From Candidatus Poribacteria bacterium (lineage in GTDB: Bacteria > Poribacteria > WGA-4E > WGA-3G), in contig JAPPBX010000118.1 in NCBI GenBank assembly GCA_026702755.1, forward strand, positions 1 through 37,884: a DNA stretch of 37,884 bases, written 5' to 3'. This document shows positions 17,439 to 24,479 of the stretch, piece by piece. A program made the position numbers and the translations under genes. Each line of letters opens with the position of its first letter. The stretch's first letter is position 1. The notes beneath the pieces were generated by a model that made no database searches, was not told where the DNA came from, and worked only from the letters and a program-made list of their open reading frames with translations.

Positions 17439-17457
17439 TAGAGATATCTATTCTCTA
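17439..17457. promoter_or_regulatory. Small inverted repeat between the 80-aa and 192-aa genes
   Basis: TAGAGA and TCTCTA arms are separated by seven bases within the 83-base gap of the E1 operon. It could be an RNA hairpin that tunes expression of the second gene or a protein site; there is no T-run directly after it. Confidence 0.3.
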
Positions 17458-17478
17458 TAAAAAACACCGAGACTTCTA

Positions 17479-17721
17479 TTAGACTGCGAGTTCTTGGAGG
17501 TTCTGCCCATCAATGCTAACAACGGTAACCTGTGTCGCCTCTAACCAGAAAATCTCGCCTTTGCTGTTACAGACACAGACTAATGCGTACTCGCCTTCTT
17601 CCACATCAGCCATTAAATTTCCGAGAAACATGTTCGGTTTCGAGGATTGAAAGACCCCAAACCCCGCGCCGAGCAGACAGCAACGTTTGCCGGTCTCTTT
17701 ATGTTTAACGATTGTTGCCAT
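17479..17721 (-). CDS. Small four-cysteine protein, first gene of the E1 operon
   Basis: A protein of 80 residues with no recognised family. It carries a vicinal pair C14-C15 (GKRCCLLGAG) and a CxC pair C49/C51 (LVCVCNSKG), which could bind a metal or carry sulfur. The predicted structure is mostly beta strands; no signal peptide. It follows a well-formed promoter (17808-17780) with a leader of about 50 bases and precedes the 192-residue Gly-Gly protein by 83 bases. Function unknown; context suggests a role with the E1-like enzyme. Confidence 0.75.
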   Translation of the reverse strand: MATIVKHKETGKRCCLLGAGFGVFQSSKPNMFLGNLMADVEEGEYALVCVCNSKGEIFWLEATQVTVVSIDGQNLQELAV

Positions 17722-17779
17722 TTATTTGTCCGTAAGTGTGTTGCATTTTAGTGCCATTATCTCTACTTTCCACTTCTTT

Positions 17780-17808
17780 ATTATACTGCAAGTTGGTAGG
17801 AAAGTCAA
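17780..17808 (-). promoter_or_regulatory. Promoter of the 80-aa / 192-aa / E1 operon
   Basis: On the minus strand TTGACT (17808-17803), 17 bases, TATAAT (17785-17780). Start predicted near 17773. The -35 abuts the stop codon of the upstream antitoxin gene, so the operon is transcriptionally separate from the toxin-antitoxin pair. Confidence 0.8.
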
Positions 17809-17809
17809 C

Positions 17810-18199
17810 TTATTGTAATGAGATCGGTCCCTCTGCCACGCGCGCGGTTTCTCCTCCTAACTCGTCAGCATCAGTTTTGAGGTTAAAGTTTTCGCGCTCT
17901 ATCGGTTTGATTGAAAGTTGATAGCCGAGTGCTTTAAGAACGATTCCCAGTGTGTCAATTAGAGGTACCTCCTCGTTGGATAAGACCTTTGAGAGAAGTT
18001 GTGGGTCCATATCAACCTGCTTGGCAACTTTGGAAACTCCGCCTTGTGCTTCAACAATAGTATCAAGAGCATCCTTGACGACAGCAGCCCCCCCGTAGAT
18101 ATAATAATCGTCGAGAATAGCTTGGAGATAACCGATTGCCCTTTCTCGATCTGCCAGTTTTTTAACGAGGTAATCACGCCATGTTCCCATTTTTTGCAT
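17810..18199 (-). CDS. HTH antitoxin of a RelE/HigB-type toxin-antitoxin module
   Basis: A protein of 129 residues. A helix-turn-helix of the Xre/HigA type spans about 43-97 (GGVSKVAKQVDMDPQLLSKVLS, IDTLGIVLKALGYQLSI), the pattern of the TIGR02684 addiction-module antidote family, with an acidic C-terminal tail. The start at 18199 is chosen because AAGGAG lies 8 bases upstream and the ATG overlaps the TAA of the toxin gene by two bases; an in-frame upstream codon at 18226 would intrude into the toxin gene. It neutralises the toxin and probably represses the operon. Confidence 0.87.
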   Translation of the reverse strand: MQKMGTWRDYLVKKLADRERAIGYLQAILDDYYIYGGAAVVKDALDTIVEAQGGVSKVAKQVDMDPQLLSKVLSNEEVPLIDTLGIVLKALGYQLSIKPIERENFNLKTDADELGGETARVAEGPISLQ

Positions 18200-18534
18200 T
18201 AGTGTGACTCCTTGTATTGCAACCAATAGGTTTTCGCACGTTCAATGTCGCGTGCTTGTGATGACTTGTCGCCACCACAGAGCAGAAGAACTATCATGCT
18301 ACCTCCCATGCCAAAATAGATTCGATAACCTGGTCCGAAGTTGAGACGCAACTCACAGACACCGTCACCAACAGATTTATAATCACCAAAATTACCGAAT
18401 TTAAGGCGGTTAGCGCGTGCCCGAATTCGATCTTGTGTGTTCACATCTCGAATTGATTCTAACCATTCTGTGAAAGGTTGCTGACCATTTGGCGTACGGT
18501 AGATTTGTATTTCTCGTGGATGTGCGTCAGGCAT
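18199..18534 (-). CDS. RelE/ParE-superfamily toxin (TIGR02683, HigB-like)
   Basis: A protein of 111 residues with the family pattern FTEWLESI, RIRARANRLKFGNFGDYKSVGDGVCELRLNFGPGYRIYF and LLLCGGDKSSQARDIERAKTYW. Relatives are ribosome-dependent mRNA interferases or related killers. The gene precedes its antitoxin, the usual order for this subfamily, with stop and start overlapping. Confidence 0.92.
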   Translation of the reverse strand: MPDAHPREIQIYRTPNGQQPFTEWLESIRDVNTQDRIRARANRLKFGNFGDYKSVGDGVCELRLNFGPGYRIYFGMGGSMIVLLLCGGDKSSQARDIERAKTYWLQYKESH

Positions 18535-18597
18535 TCTTGGCTAATTTATTTTTTGTGTGCAACCCTTGGCTCTATACAGCGTAAATTTGAAAAATTT

Positions 18598-18644
18598 AGG
18601 CGATTGCCTAACCCACCCGTTTTGGGCGCGGGCGGCAATCGCCT
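18598..18644. repeat. Intergenic hairpin with 11-bp perfect arms
   Basis: AGGCGATTGCC (18598-18608) pairs with GGCAATCGCCT (18634-18644); the 25-base interior contains a second CCCACCCG/GGGCG-type pairing. It lies between the orphan reductase tail and the toxin gene. There is no T-run. Confidence 0.7.
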
Positions 18645-18684
18645 TCTTGTGAAACTTAGCTTCGAGGAACCACAACCTTAGAGT

Positions 18685-18762
18685 CTACTCACCCTTCCGA
18701 ATGGTGAGGCGGTAGTGCTTTCCAACCTTCTTCGTGTCAACAATCTCATAACTATCGTTTTG
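18685..18762 (-). pseudogene. Orphan duplicate of the 3' end of the sulfite reductase-TusA gene
   Basis: The minus strand encodes NDSYEIVDTKKVGKHYRL followed by TIRKGE and a stop, nearly the same as the last 24 residues of the reductase gene ending at 19586 (three replacements: G to S, H to Y, V to I). The nucleotide differences are mostly at silent third positions (seven synonymous codons plus TAG versus TAA), so the copy diverged while under protein-level selection and then lost its body. It has no start codon and directly follows the stop of the 70-residue gene. Confidence 0.8.
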
Positions 18763-18777
18763 ATAGGGAAATCACTT

Positions 18778-18990
18778 TTATTTTTCATTCTGTTTCCGAA
18801 CCTGTTCAATTTGACGTATTTCGTTCAAAAACGTTTCTTTATCAAGTGTTTCCATCCATTTATGTCGTTCAACAGAATAATCGCCTTTTCCATCTTTGTG
18901 CTGAAATATCTTTTCTAAAAGCGCGTGAACATCTGGATTCCGACGACGGAGTTCTTCCATCTCACCTTCCAGCAGCTTTTGTATGTTCAT
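18778..18990 (-). CDS. Small protein partner of the PIN-domain gene, possible antitoxin
   Basis: A highly charged helical protein of 70 residues (MNIQKLLEGEMEELRRRNPD at the start, ending RQIEQVRKQNEK). No family recognised. The ATG overlaps the 3' end of the PIN-domain gene by 29 bases and has GAGGAG about 10 bases upstream, so translation is likely coupled. By position it may be the antitoxin, but it lacks a visible DNA-binding motif and follows rather than precedes the toxin, unlike typical VapBC. Confidence 0.7.
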   Translation of the reverse strand: MNIQKLLEGEMEELRRRNPDVHALLEKIFQHKDGKGDYSVERHKWMETLDKETFLNEIRQIEQVRKQNEK

Positions 18991-19453
18991 GTTTATTAAT
19001 CTCCTCTAACCATGTATAAGGATTTTCAACACGGACACGAAGTTGTAAACGGAAGCGTTTTGCTCTTCTAAGCATCCGATCATCTGTTGTTAGAAGGATA
19101 TCCGCCCTACCTCTTTCAGCACAAGCGATATGCAAAGCGTCCAACCACTTAAATCCCAATGATTCTAATTGTGTTCCGCGTGCTATTTCTGCTATCCCAA
19201 CTGTGACATTTTGGTCTGCGAGATCCAACAACACTTCCATTTCAGCACGTAACGTTTTATTGGGAGTTTTGCTGATCTCATTCACTAGGGCAGTGCTAAT
19301 AAGCCACTGCCACTGTGTTGTGAAGAACCGAGCAAGGATTATCTTAACAGCCTCAGTTTCTTGATGAATCCGTGCTTGTGTCTGATCGTTAAAAAGACGA
19401 TTTAAGCAACACGTATCAAGATATATCTTACAGTTCTGAAGAAGCGTCTGCAC
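18962..19453 (-). CDS. PIN-domain protein, probable VapC-like toxin
   Basis: A protein of 163 residues. The PIN acidic residues are visible: D13 in IYLDTCCLNRLF, E59 in VNEISK, D105 in FKWLDALHIACAERG and D124/D125 in LLTTDDRMLRRA. Such proteins are Mg-dependent RNases. The start is GTG at 19453 with only a weak GAGTG upstream. The partner is the overlapping 70-residue gene. Confidence 0.87.
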   Translation of the reverse strand: MQTLLQNCKIYLDTCCLNRLFNDQTQARIHQETEAVKIILARFFTTQWQWLISTALVNEISKTPNKTLRAEMEVLLDLADQNVTVGIAEIARGTQLESLGFKWLDALHIACAERGRADILLTTDDRMLRRAKRFRLQLRVRVENPYTWLEEINKHEHTKAAGR

Positions 19454-19531
19454 ACATTCACTCTGTTAAACGGATCTGTTCTTGGTGAGCTGACTATCGC
19501 TACTTACCTATCCTTTTCGGTGCGGTAACAG

Positions 19532-19566
19532 TTTGTAGAGATAGGTTACAAACCTACCCCTACAAA
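19532..19566. repeat. Two-tier palindromic element, TTTGTAG...CTACAAA
   Basis: Outer arms TTTGTAG (19532-19538) and CTACAAA (19560-19566) and inner arms TAGGTT (19542-19547) and AACCTA (19551-19556) pair perfectly around a 3-base loop, with a 3-base internal mismatch. It is the most complete member of the intergenic hairpins with CTACAA(A) ends. It sits just downstream of the sulfite reductase stop codon. Confidence 0.8.
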
Positions 19567-19585
19567 TGATAAAACACATTACACT

Positions 19586-22030
19586 TTACTCGCCCTTCCG
19601 AATGGTAAGGCGGTAGTGTTTTCCGACTTTTTTGGTGTCAACGACCTCATGCCCATCGTTGGTGAGGCTCTTCGGCACGTTCTCGATCGGTTCACCATCG
19701 TCAATGGTAATCTCAAGAAGTTGACCGAGGTCCATTGTTTCCAAGCGGACTTTTGCTTGGACATAATTGAATGGGCAGGCAACACCCTTGAGATCGAGGC
19801 TATCCACGATTTCCTCAACGGGTTTCTTCTCCTTGACAACCCTTGGCTTCCGTGCCGGTCGCGAGCGACGTGTTTTGCGACGACTCTCTTCCTCTTCTTC
19901 CTGCTTGATACGCATACGATTATACACGTTATGCGATTCTTCTACGAAGAGGGTGGCTTCTTCTACACGGCGATGCGCCAATTCGTGGTCGAAAGTAGAA
20001 CTATCTTCTTCCGTAGCCTTAAACAGATGTGCTCCGAATCCTGCGAAGAAGTTACCCGGATCAAAGAAATGGGTGCGGAATTCGTTGACGGTGGTCGCGT
20101 CGTCAACATACTGCAAACCTACCGTTGTCAGAAGTCCGTCTGTGGCTCTGATCATTGCATCAAAAGCCAGTCCCGCGGAATCCTCATATTCACCCTTTTC
20201 CAAGTTCAAACCGGATTCATAGATAAGCCGATCTGCTTCTTCTAACTTCATAGAAACAAGTGCGATCACCTCTCCAGCACACTCACCGACACCGGTTTTG
20301 AGTTGATAGTCTTTCGTGTCACCTGTGTCAATATAGAATTCAGGTGCTTCCTCGTACGGGGGAATCTGATCGTACTTGGACAAGATCGTTTTGATCTCCA
20401 CTTTACCGAGCCGTCCGACGTAATTGGTGAAGGTTTCGTCATCTTGCTTTTCATCGACATATTTTCCAGTCAATTCTTCAATGAACTCTGGAATATATTT
20501 GCCGTGGATTTTTCCCGTTGCAAGTCCGTAAGAACTGGCGTTTTCAATCATGTGTCCACCGAGTAGCACCAGGTAGACAGGCGCGATATGCCCTCCCACT
20601 CGTTTTGAAGAGCCAAAGAAGCCAATATTTGCGATGTGATGCTGTCCGCATGAGTTGGGGCAACCGCTAATTTTAATCCGAAAGTCCTTGATTTCATTCT
20701 GCACACCGGATTCAATGAAATGGCTTCGCAGATGCGCTGCCAACCCCCGTGAAGAAGAAACACCGAGTTTGCAAGAATCAGTGCCGGGGCAAGCGGTAAT
20801 ATCAACCATAGATTCTGCACCCGGATCGCCGAGACCGATTTCTTTCAATTCGCGATAGAGTGCGGGTAGATCCGTCATCGTCACCCAACGGAGAACGATG
20901 TTCTGCTCGACTGTGGCGCGGATGGTGTCTTTCACGTATTTCCGCGAAATATCTGCCAAAGCACGCGTCTGATCTGCGGTAATATCCCCAAGCGGTAGCG
21001 TAATCGTTACAAAAGCGTAGCCGGGTTGACTCTGTAACTGTACATTAGATTGATACCATTCTTCAAACCCTTCAGGTTTCGTGGTGCCATTGAGCTGCGT
21101 CGGTGCCTTGAGCGGACTCTCATCGTAGGCATCTAAATTATCCAAATATGCTGTCCATTCGGGGTCATGCCGTAGGGTTTCCCGATCTTCAAGCACCTGT
21201 TTGCGAAATTCTTCAATGCCGTATTTGGCGATAACAAACTTCAGACGTGCCTTATTCCGATTTCTGCGTTCCCCTAAACGGGTGAAGACTCTGCAAATTG
21301 ATTGTGAAATTGGGAGGAGTTCCTCTGCCGGGACGAAATCGTCAAAGATTTTTGCCTGATGCGGGACCGCACCGAGACCGCCGCCAACATAGAGTTTGAA
21401 ACCGCGTTTGACTTCCCCGTCTACCTCTTTGACCGCAGCAACCGCCCCGATGTCGTGCATATTTGCTAAGCCGCACGCGTGTTCTTCACATCCGGAAAAT
21501 GCGATTTTGAACTTACGACCAAAGTTCTCCGCATCCGGGTGTCCCAAAAGAAACGCTGACAAAGCCTTCGAGTAGGGTGTTACATCAAACGTTTCATCAT
21601 GGCATACACCACTGAGAGGGCATGCTGTGACGTTTCGCACGACATTGCCACACGCTTCTTTTGTTGTGATGTCAACGCTTGCGAGACGACGCATCAACTC
21701 AGCGGTGGTATTGATGTCTACGTAATGATATTGTACATCTTGACGCGTCGTAATGTGAATGATGTTATCCGAAAATTCTTCGGCAACATCTGCGAGCATT
21801 TCGAGCTGTGCCGCTGTAAGCCCTCCGAAGGGGATCTTGACACGGATCATCTGCGACCGGTCATCGCGCTGCCCATAAACGCCGCGCCGAAGTCTAAATT
21901 CAGTAAAGGTTGCCTCTTCCACTTGACCGGCTTGGAACCGATCGAGTTGAATCTCATAAATTTCAATTTCGCGGGCAACATCCGGCGGGATTGCCGAGGC
22001 ATCGTAAGCTCCCGCGTATTCAATAGCCAT
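19586..22030 (-). CDS. Nitrite/sulfite reductase fused to a helical domain and a C-terminal TusA-like domain
   Basis: A protein of 814 residues. It has two ferredoxin-like plus siroheme/iron-sulfur half-repeats (about 1-270 and 325-550), then a helical region (about 585-705, HEPN-like), a basic/acidic linker (about 706-740) and a TusA/SirA-like domain (about 744-814, LKGVACPFNYVQAKVRLETM, Cys752). The second half has the cluster cysteines C414, C420, C457 and C461 (ACPGTDSC, SGCPNSC). The first half also has C137, C143, C181 and C186. It should reduce sulfite to sulfide or nitrite to ammonia with six electrons; the TusA fusion and the E1-like enzyme downstream favour a sulfur role. Its TusA motif is CPFN rather than CPxP. 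A promoter with a palindrome lies upstream. Confidence 0.92.
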   Translation of the reverse strand: MAIEYAGAYDASAIPPDVAREIEIYEIQLDRFQAGQVEEATFTEFRLRRGVYGQRDDRSQMIRVKIPFGGLTAAQLEMLADVAEEFSDNIIHITTRQDVQYHYVDINTTAELMRRLASVDITTKEACGNVVRNVTACPLSGVCHDETFDVTPYSKALSAFLLGHPDAENFGRKFKIAFSGCEEHACGLANMHDIGAVAAVKEVDGEVKRGFKLYVGGGLGAVPHQAKIFDDFVPAEELLPISQSICRVFTRLGERRNRNKARLKFVIAKYGIEEFRKQVLEDRETLRHDPEWTAYLDNLDAYDESPLKAPTQLNGTTKPEGFEEWYQSNVQLQSQPGYAFVTITLPLGDITADQTRALADISRKYVKDTIRATVEQNIVLRWVTMTDLPALYRELKEIGLGDPGAESMVDITACPGTDSCKLGVSSSRGLAAHLRSHFIESGVQNEIKDFRIKISGCPNSCGQHHIANIGFFGSSKRVGGHIAPVYLVLLGGHMIENASSYGLATGKIHGKYIPEFIEELTGKYVDEKQDDETFTNYVGRLGKVEIKTILSKYDQIPPYEEAPEFYIDTGDTKDYQLKTGVGECAGEVIALVSMKLEEADRLIYESGLNLEKGEYEDSAGLAFDAMIRATDGLLTTVGLQYVDDATTVNEFRTHFFDPGNFFAGFGAHLFKATEEDSSTFDHELAHRRVEEATLFVEESHNVYNRMRIKQEEEEESRRKTRRSRPARKPRVVKEKKPVEEIVDSLDLKGVACPFNYVQAKVRLETMDLGQLLEITIDDGEPIENVPKSLTNDGHEVVDTKKVGKHYRLTIRKGE

Positions 22031-22158
22031 CCTGTACTCCTTATACTAACCTCAAGTTCATAGTCTGCATTACATTAATTGATGTCCGCTGTTTTCTATT
22101 TAGGGAAGCTTGCAAGCCGATATTGCATAGCATCTCCGAGTAGAAACCCTTTAAATAG

Positions 22159-22172
22159 TACAGTATACTGTA
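22159..22172. promoter_or_regulatory. Perfect 14-bp palindrome overlapping the sulfite reductase -10
   Basis: TACAGTATACTGTA is fully self-complementary and covers the predicted -10 (22167-22162). This is where a dimeric repressor would block transcription, so it is a candidate operator for sulfur or nitrogen control. Confidence 0.6.
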
Positions 22173-22190
22173 AAACGGAATAAAAATCAA
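22162..22190 (-). promoter_or_regulatory. Promoter of the sulfite reductase gene
   Basis: On the minus strand TTGATT (22190-22185), 17 bases, TATACT (22167-22162). Start predicted near 22155 with a leader of about 125 bases before the ATG at 22030. The region 22031-22373 holds this promoter, the palindrome and one hairpin, and no further gene. Confidence 0.65.
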
Positions 22191-22210
22191 GTCTAATTTT
22201 TTAATGCAGA

Positions 22211-22235
22211 GTGGGCATCCCGTGTAGATGCCCAC
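22211..22235. repeat. Intergenic hairpin, GGGCATC type
   Basis: GTGGGCATC (22211-22219) pairs perfectly with GATGCCCAC (22227-22235) over a 7-base loop. The GGGCATC word also occurs in the element at 33546-33573. No T-run follows on either side strongly enough to call a terminator. Confidence 0.6.
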
Positions 22236-22373
22236 ATCTTGGAAACAGTGGGATTGGTAAAGAGATGAAAGAAGCACAATCCCTTCTTGTCCATTTGAAC
22301 AACAGCAAAGCGCGAAATTGCCAGCAAACATCGAAAATTGCTAATTACCGCAATCTTTAGGTTTGGAAGCAAA

Positions 22374-23165
22374 TTAATCGGCTTTAATGGTAGCCCAGGT
22401 CGTTGTGAGTTTCCCTAAAGGTTCAATATCAGTTGTTGCGCCTAATCCTTCAGTCATGAATGTTTCAATATCATCACCGGTCAACGCCGTATTGAAGATG
22501 GCAACATCGTCAATTGTCGCACTGAGAAACTCGCCCCACTGACCGTGCTGTCCAGTGGCTAAATAGATACCTATTAAAAGGGGTTTGTCAGTTAGCGGGT
22601 TCCTTCCTATGTTTGCTCCGGTTACACCAGACCCAATCTCATCAGCGTCCAGATATACAGCAAACGCTTCACCATCCCAAGTAACAGCAACATGATGCCA
22701 GTCTGTATCTGGTTCCCAATTGGCATCTACATAATGAAGGGTAGCCGCCGGGTCATGCGTGTGATGTCGGATTATATTCCCATCCCACCAAAATCCAGGA
22801 GCCCAATCATCTTTGGTCACAACACCCATGCCACCAGTAGGAGCCGCACCTAATTTAAACCAAAGGGCAATCGTGTGCCCGCCGCCAACGTTTAAAGAAT
22901 TATCGTGCGCAATTTCGAGGTAATCATCCGAGCCGTCGAGACTCAAACCCTTGCCAAACATGCCATCAACCCATGTTGCCCCACCGTGGATTGTGGCGTT
23001 ATTGCCCCTTCCAGAGTAATCTTCAACGACATCACCGCTCCCCTCATTAAAGAGCCACATCCCGACGCAAGTTTCAAGGTCAATTTCAGCAGAACTGATA
23101 CCTACAAACATCAGACTCATAACCGTGAAACTAACACATAATAACCTTGCAACCGTAACTTTCAT
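22374..23165 (-). CDS. Secreted LamG/concanavalin A-like domain protein
   Basis: A protein of 263 residues with a signal peptide (hydrophobic 8-25, cleavage likely after A26 in ISSA-EID). The remainder is one LamG/laminin-G-like jelly roll: VGMWLFNEGSGDVVEDYSGRGN, GLSLDGSDDYLEIAHD, HTIALWFKL, TDWHHVAVTWDG and ATIDDVAIFNTALTGDDI are the usual strands. It ends KLTTTWATIKAD, a tail I associate with secreted LamG proteins of Poribacteria. It may bind carbohydrate or matrix; no catalytic residues can be identified. AAAGGAG precedes the ATG by about 10 bases. Confidence 0.88.
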   Translation of the reverse strand: MKVTVARLLCVSFTVMSLMFVGISSAEIDLETCVGMWLFNEGSGDVVEDYSGRGNNATIHGGATWVDGMFGKGLSLDGSDDYLEIAHDNSLNVGGGHTIALWFKLGAAPTGGMGVVTKDDWAPGFWWDGNIIRHHTHDPAATLHYVDANWEPDTDWHHVAVTWDGEAFAVYLDADEIGSGVTGANIGRNPLTDKPLLIGIYLATGQHGQWGEFLSATIDDVAIFNTALTGDDIETFMTEGLGATTDIEPLGKLTTTWATIKAD

Positions 23166-23273
23166 TTTTTATTTTCTCCTTTATCATTCTCAAAGTGATA
23201 TTCAGTGAATTATCAACTGGCTATAGTTTACAATATACGTAAAAACATCAAAATCGCTACAACAGACTTAAAA

Positions 23274-24374
23274 CTAAATGTCTCTCTCTGGCGCGTCCCC
23301 CCAATCCGGAATTGGGAGCAATTCGCCATCTCGTAACGCCGATTCATGTGCGACGAATCCGGGTGCACAGTACCGAACGGCTTCCCAAACATTGACGCGC
23401 GGTAATCGTTGACGATTGACAGAATCCACAAACTCATGCACGAGATAGGCATGAGAACCGCCATGTCCGCCGAGATCTGCCGCGAGTGCCTCAGGTAAGT
23501 GTTCGTGCGTTTGCGAAGGCTGGACAATCTCCCTTTCATTTTTACCTGCCCAAACACACCCCGCAAGGCTCTGCTCGTAACTCCCTTCTGTGCCATATAT
23601 CCCGCTGACCCGTTCAGATCCGGGGTGTCCAATCCGTCGGAATTCACAGATTTGCATTGTCGCCCCATTGCTCATTGTGAAAAGCCCGACTTCATTGGAG
23701 AACGGGTTTTTGTGAATAGTATCTTCCCGAAACCAGTCGTCATTTGGATAGATATATCCTTGTGCGGAAACCGATGTTGCATGCGCCTTCATTACAGAAA
23801 TAGGAAAACAGGTTGAATGCGTTGGATAGTACATCGGAATACCGCCACTCTTGTCGCGACCCCACTGTGTACCCCACCGATTTTTCGCCACATCGTAAAG
23901 TCCATGGTCCATATCGTGAAAATACTCGGCACGACAATGGACAAATTCTCCGAACGCGCCCTCCGCTGCTTTCTGGCGACAGAAGGCAGTTTCCGGACGG
24001 AAATAACTCGTCTCACCGTTCATATAGATCATCCCGGTCCGTTCAACCGTCCTGACGAGCTGCTCGCATTCATCCAGTGATGCAGCGGCAGGGACAGCCG
24101 TATAAACGTGCTTTCCCGCTTCCATCGCTTGAATTGCCTGCGGTGCGTGCATCCAGTGCTGGGTGATAATCACGAGGGCATCTAAATCCGATTTGCAGAT
24201 ATCATCAAGACTTGTGTAGGTCTCAGAAATCTCAAATTGCTCTGCCCATTTTGTGAGGCGGTCTTCGCGTAAATCACACAACGCAAGCCGATGTACATCC
24301 GGATGTGCCTTATACGATTGGATAAACGAGGGTCCGAACATCCCTAAGCCTACCATCCCGACACTGATACTCAT
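23274..24374 (-). CDS. Gfo/Idh/MocA family oxidoreductase lacking the EKP motif
   Basis: A protein of 366 residues with an N-terminal Rossmann domain (VGLGMFGPSF, 8-17) and a C-terminal dimerisation/substrate domain. At the place of the usual E-K-P, whose lysine is catalytic in the family, it reads HVYTAVPAAAS (A93-V94-P95), so it may have lost or moved its dehydrogenase chemistry, or belong to a divergent branch. Relatives act on sugars and inositols; substrate unknown. It is divergent from a second family member at 24611, and each has its own consensus-like promoter. Confidence 0.88.
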   Translation of the reverse strand: MSISVGMVGLGMFGPSFIQSYKAHPDVHRLALCDLREDRLTKWAEQFEISETYTSLDDICKSDLDALVIITQHWMHAPQAIQAMEAGKHVYTAVPAAASLDECEQLVRTVERTGMIYMNGETSYFRPETAFCRQKAAEGAFGEFVHCRAEYFHDMDHGLYDVAKNRWGTQWGRDKSGGIPMYYPTHSTCFPISVMKAHATSVSAQGYIYPNDDWFREDTIHKNPFSNEVGLFTMSNGATMQICEFRRIGHPGSERVSGIYGTEGSYEQSLAGCVWAGKNEREIVQPSQTHEHLPEALAADLGGHGGSHAYLVHEFVDSVNRQRLPRVNVWEAVRYCAPGFVAHESALRDGELLPIPDWGDAPERDI

Positions 24375-24430
24375 CCGTCTTTTTCTCCTTCGTGCTTATA
24401 AGGATTAAGGTGCGCAAGTTCTGTTATGGG

Positions 24431-24459
24431 AAAATAGCATGTATTCGGAATCCTGTCAA
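24431..24459 (-). promoter_or_regulatory. Promoter of the minus-strand Gfo/Idh/MocA gene
   Basis: On the minus strand TTGACA (24459-24454), 17 bases, TATTTT (24436-24431), preceded by TGC, which makes an extended -10. Start predicted near 24424, about 50 bases from the ATG. Confidence 0.75.
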
Positions 24460-24479
24460 GTAATTTTTCAAGATATTTG

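Noticed and set aside
19616-20245. 209-aa plus-strand ORF opposite the sulfite reductase C-terminus
   Set aside because: Shadow of the reductase linker and TusA region; no binding site, and the minus strand has clear domains.
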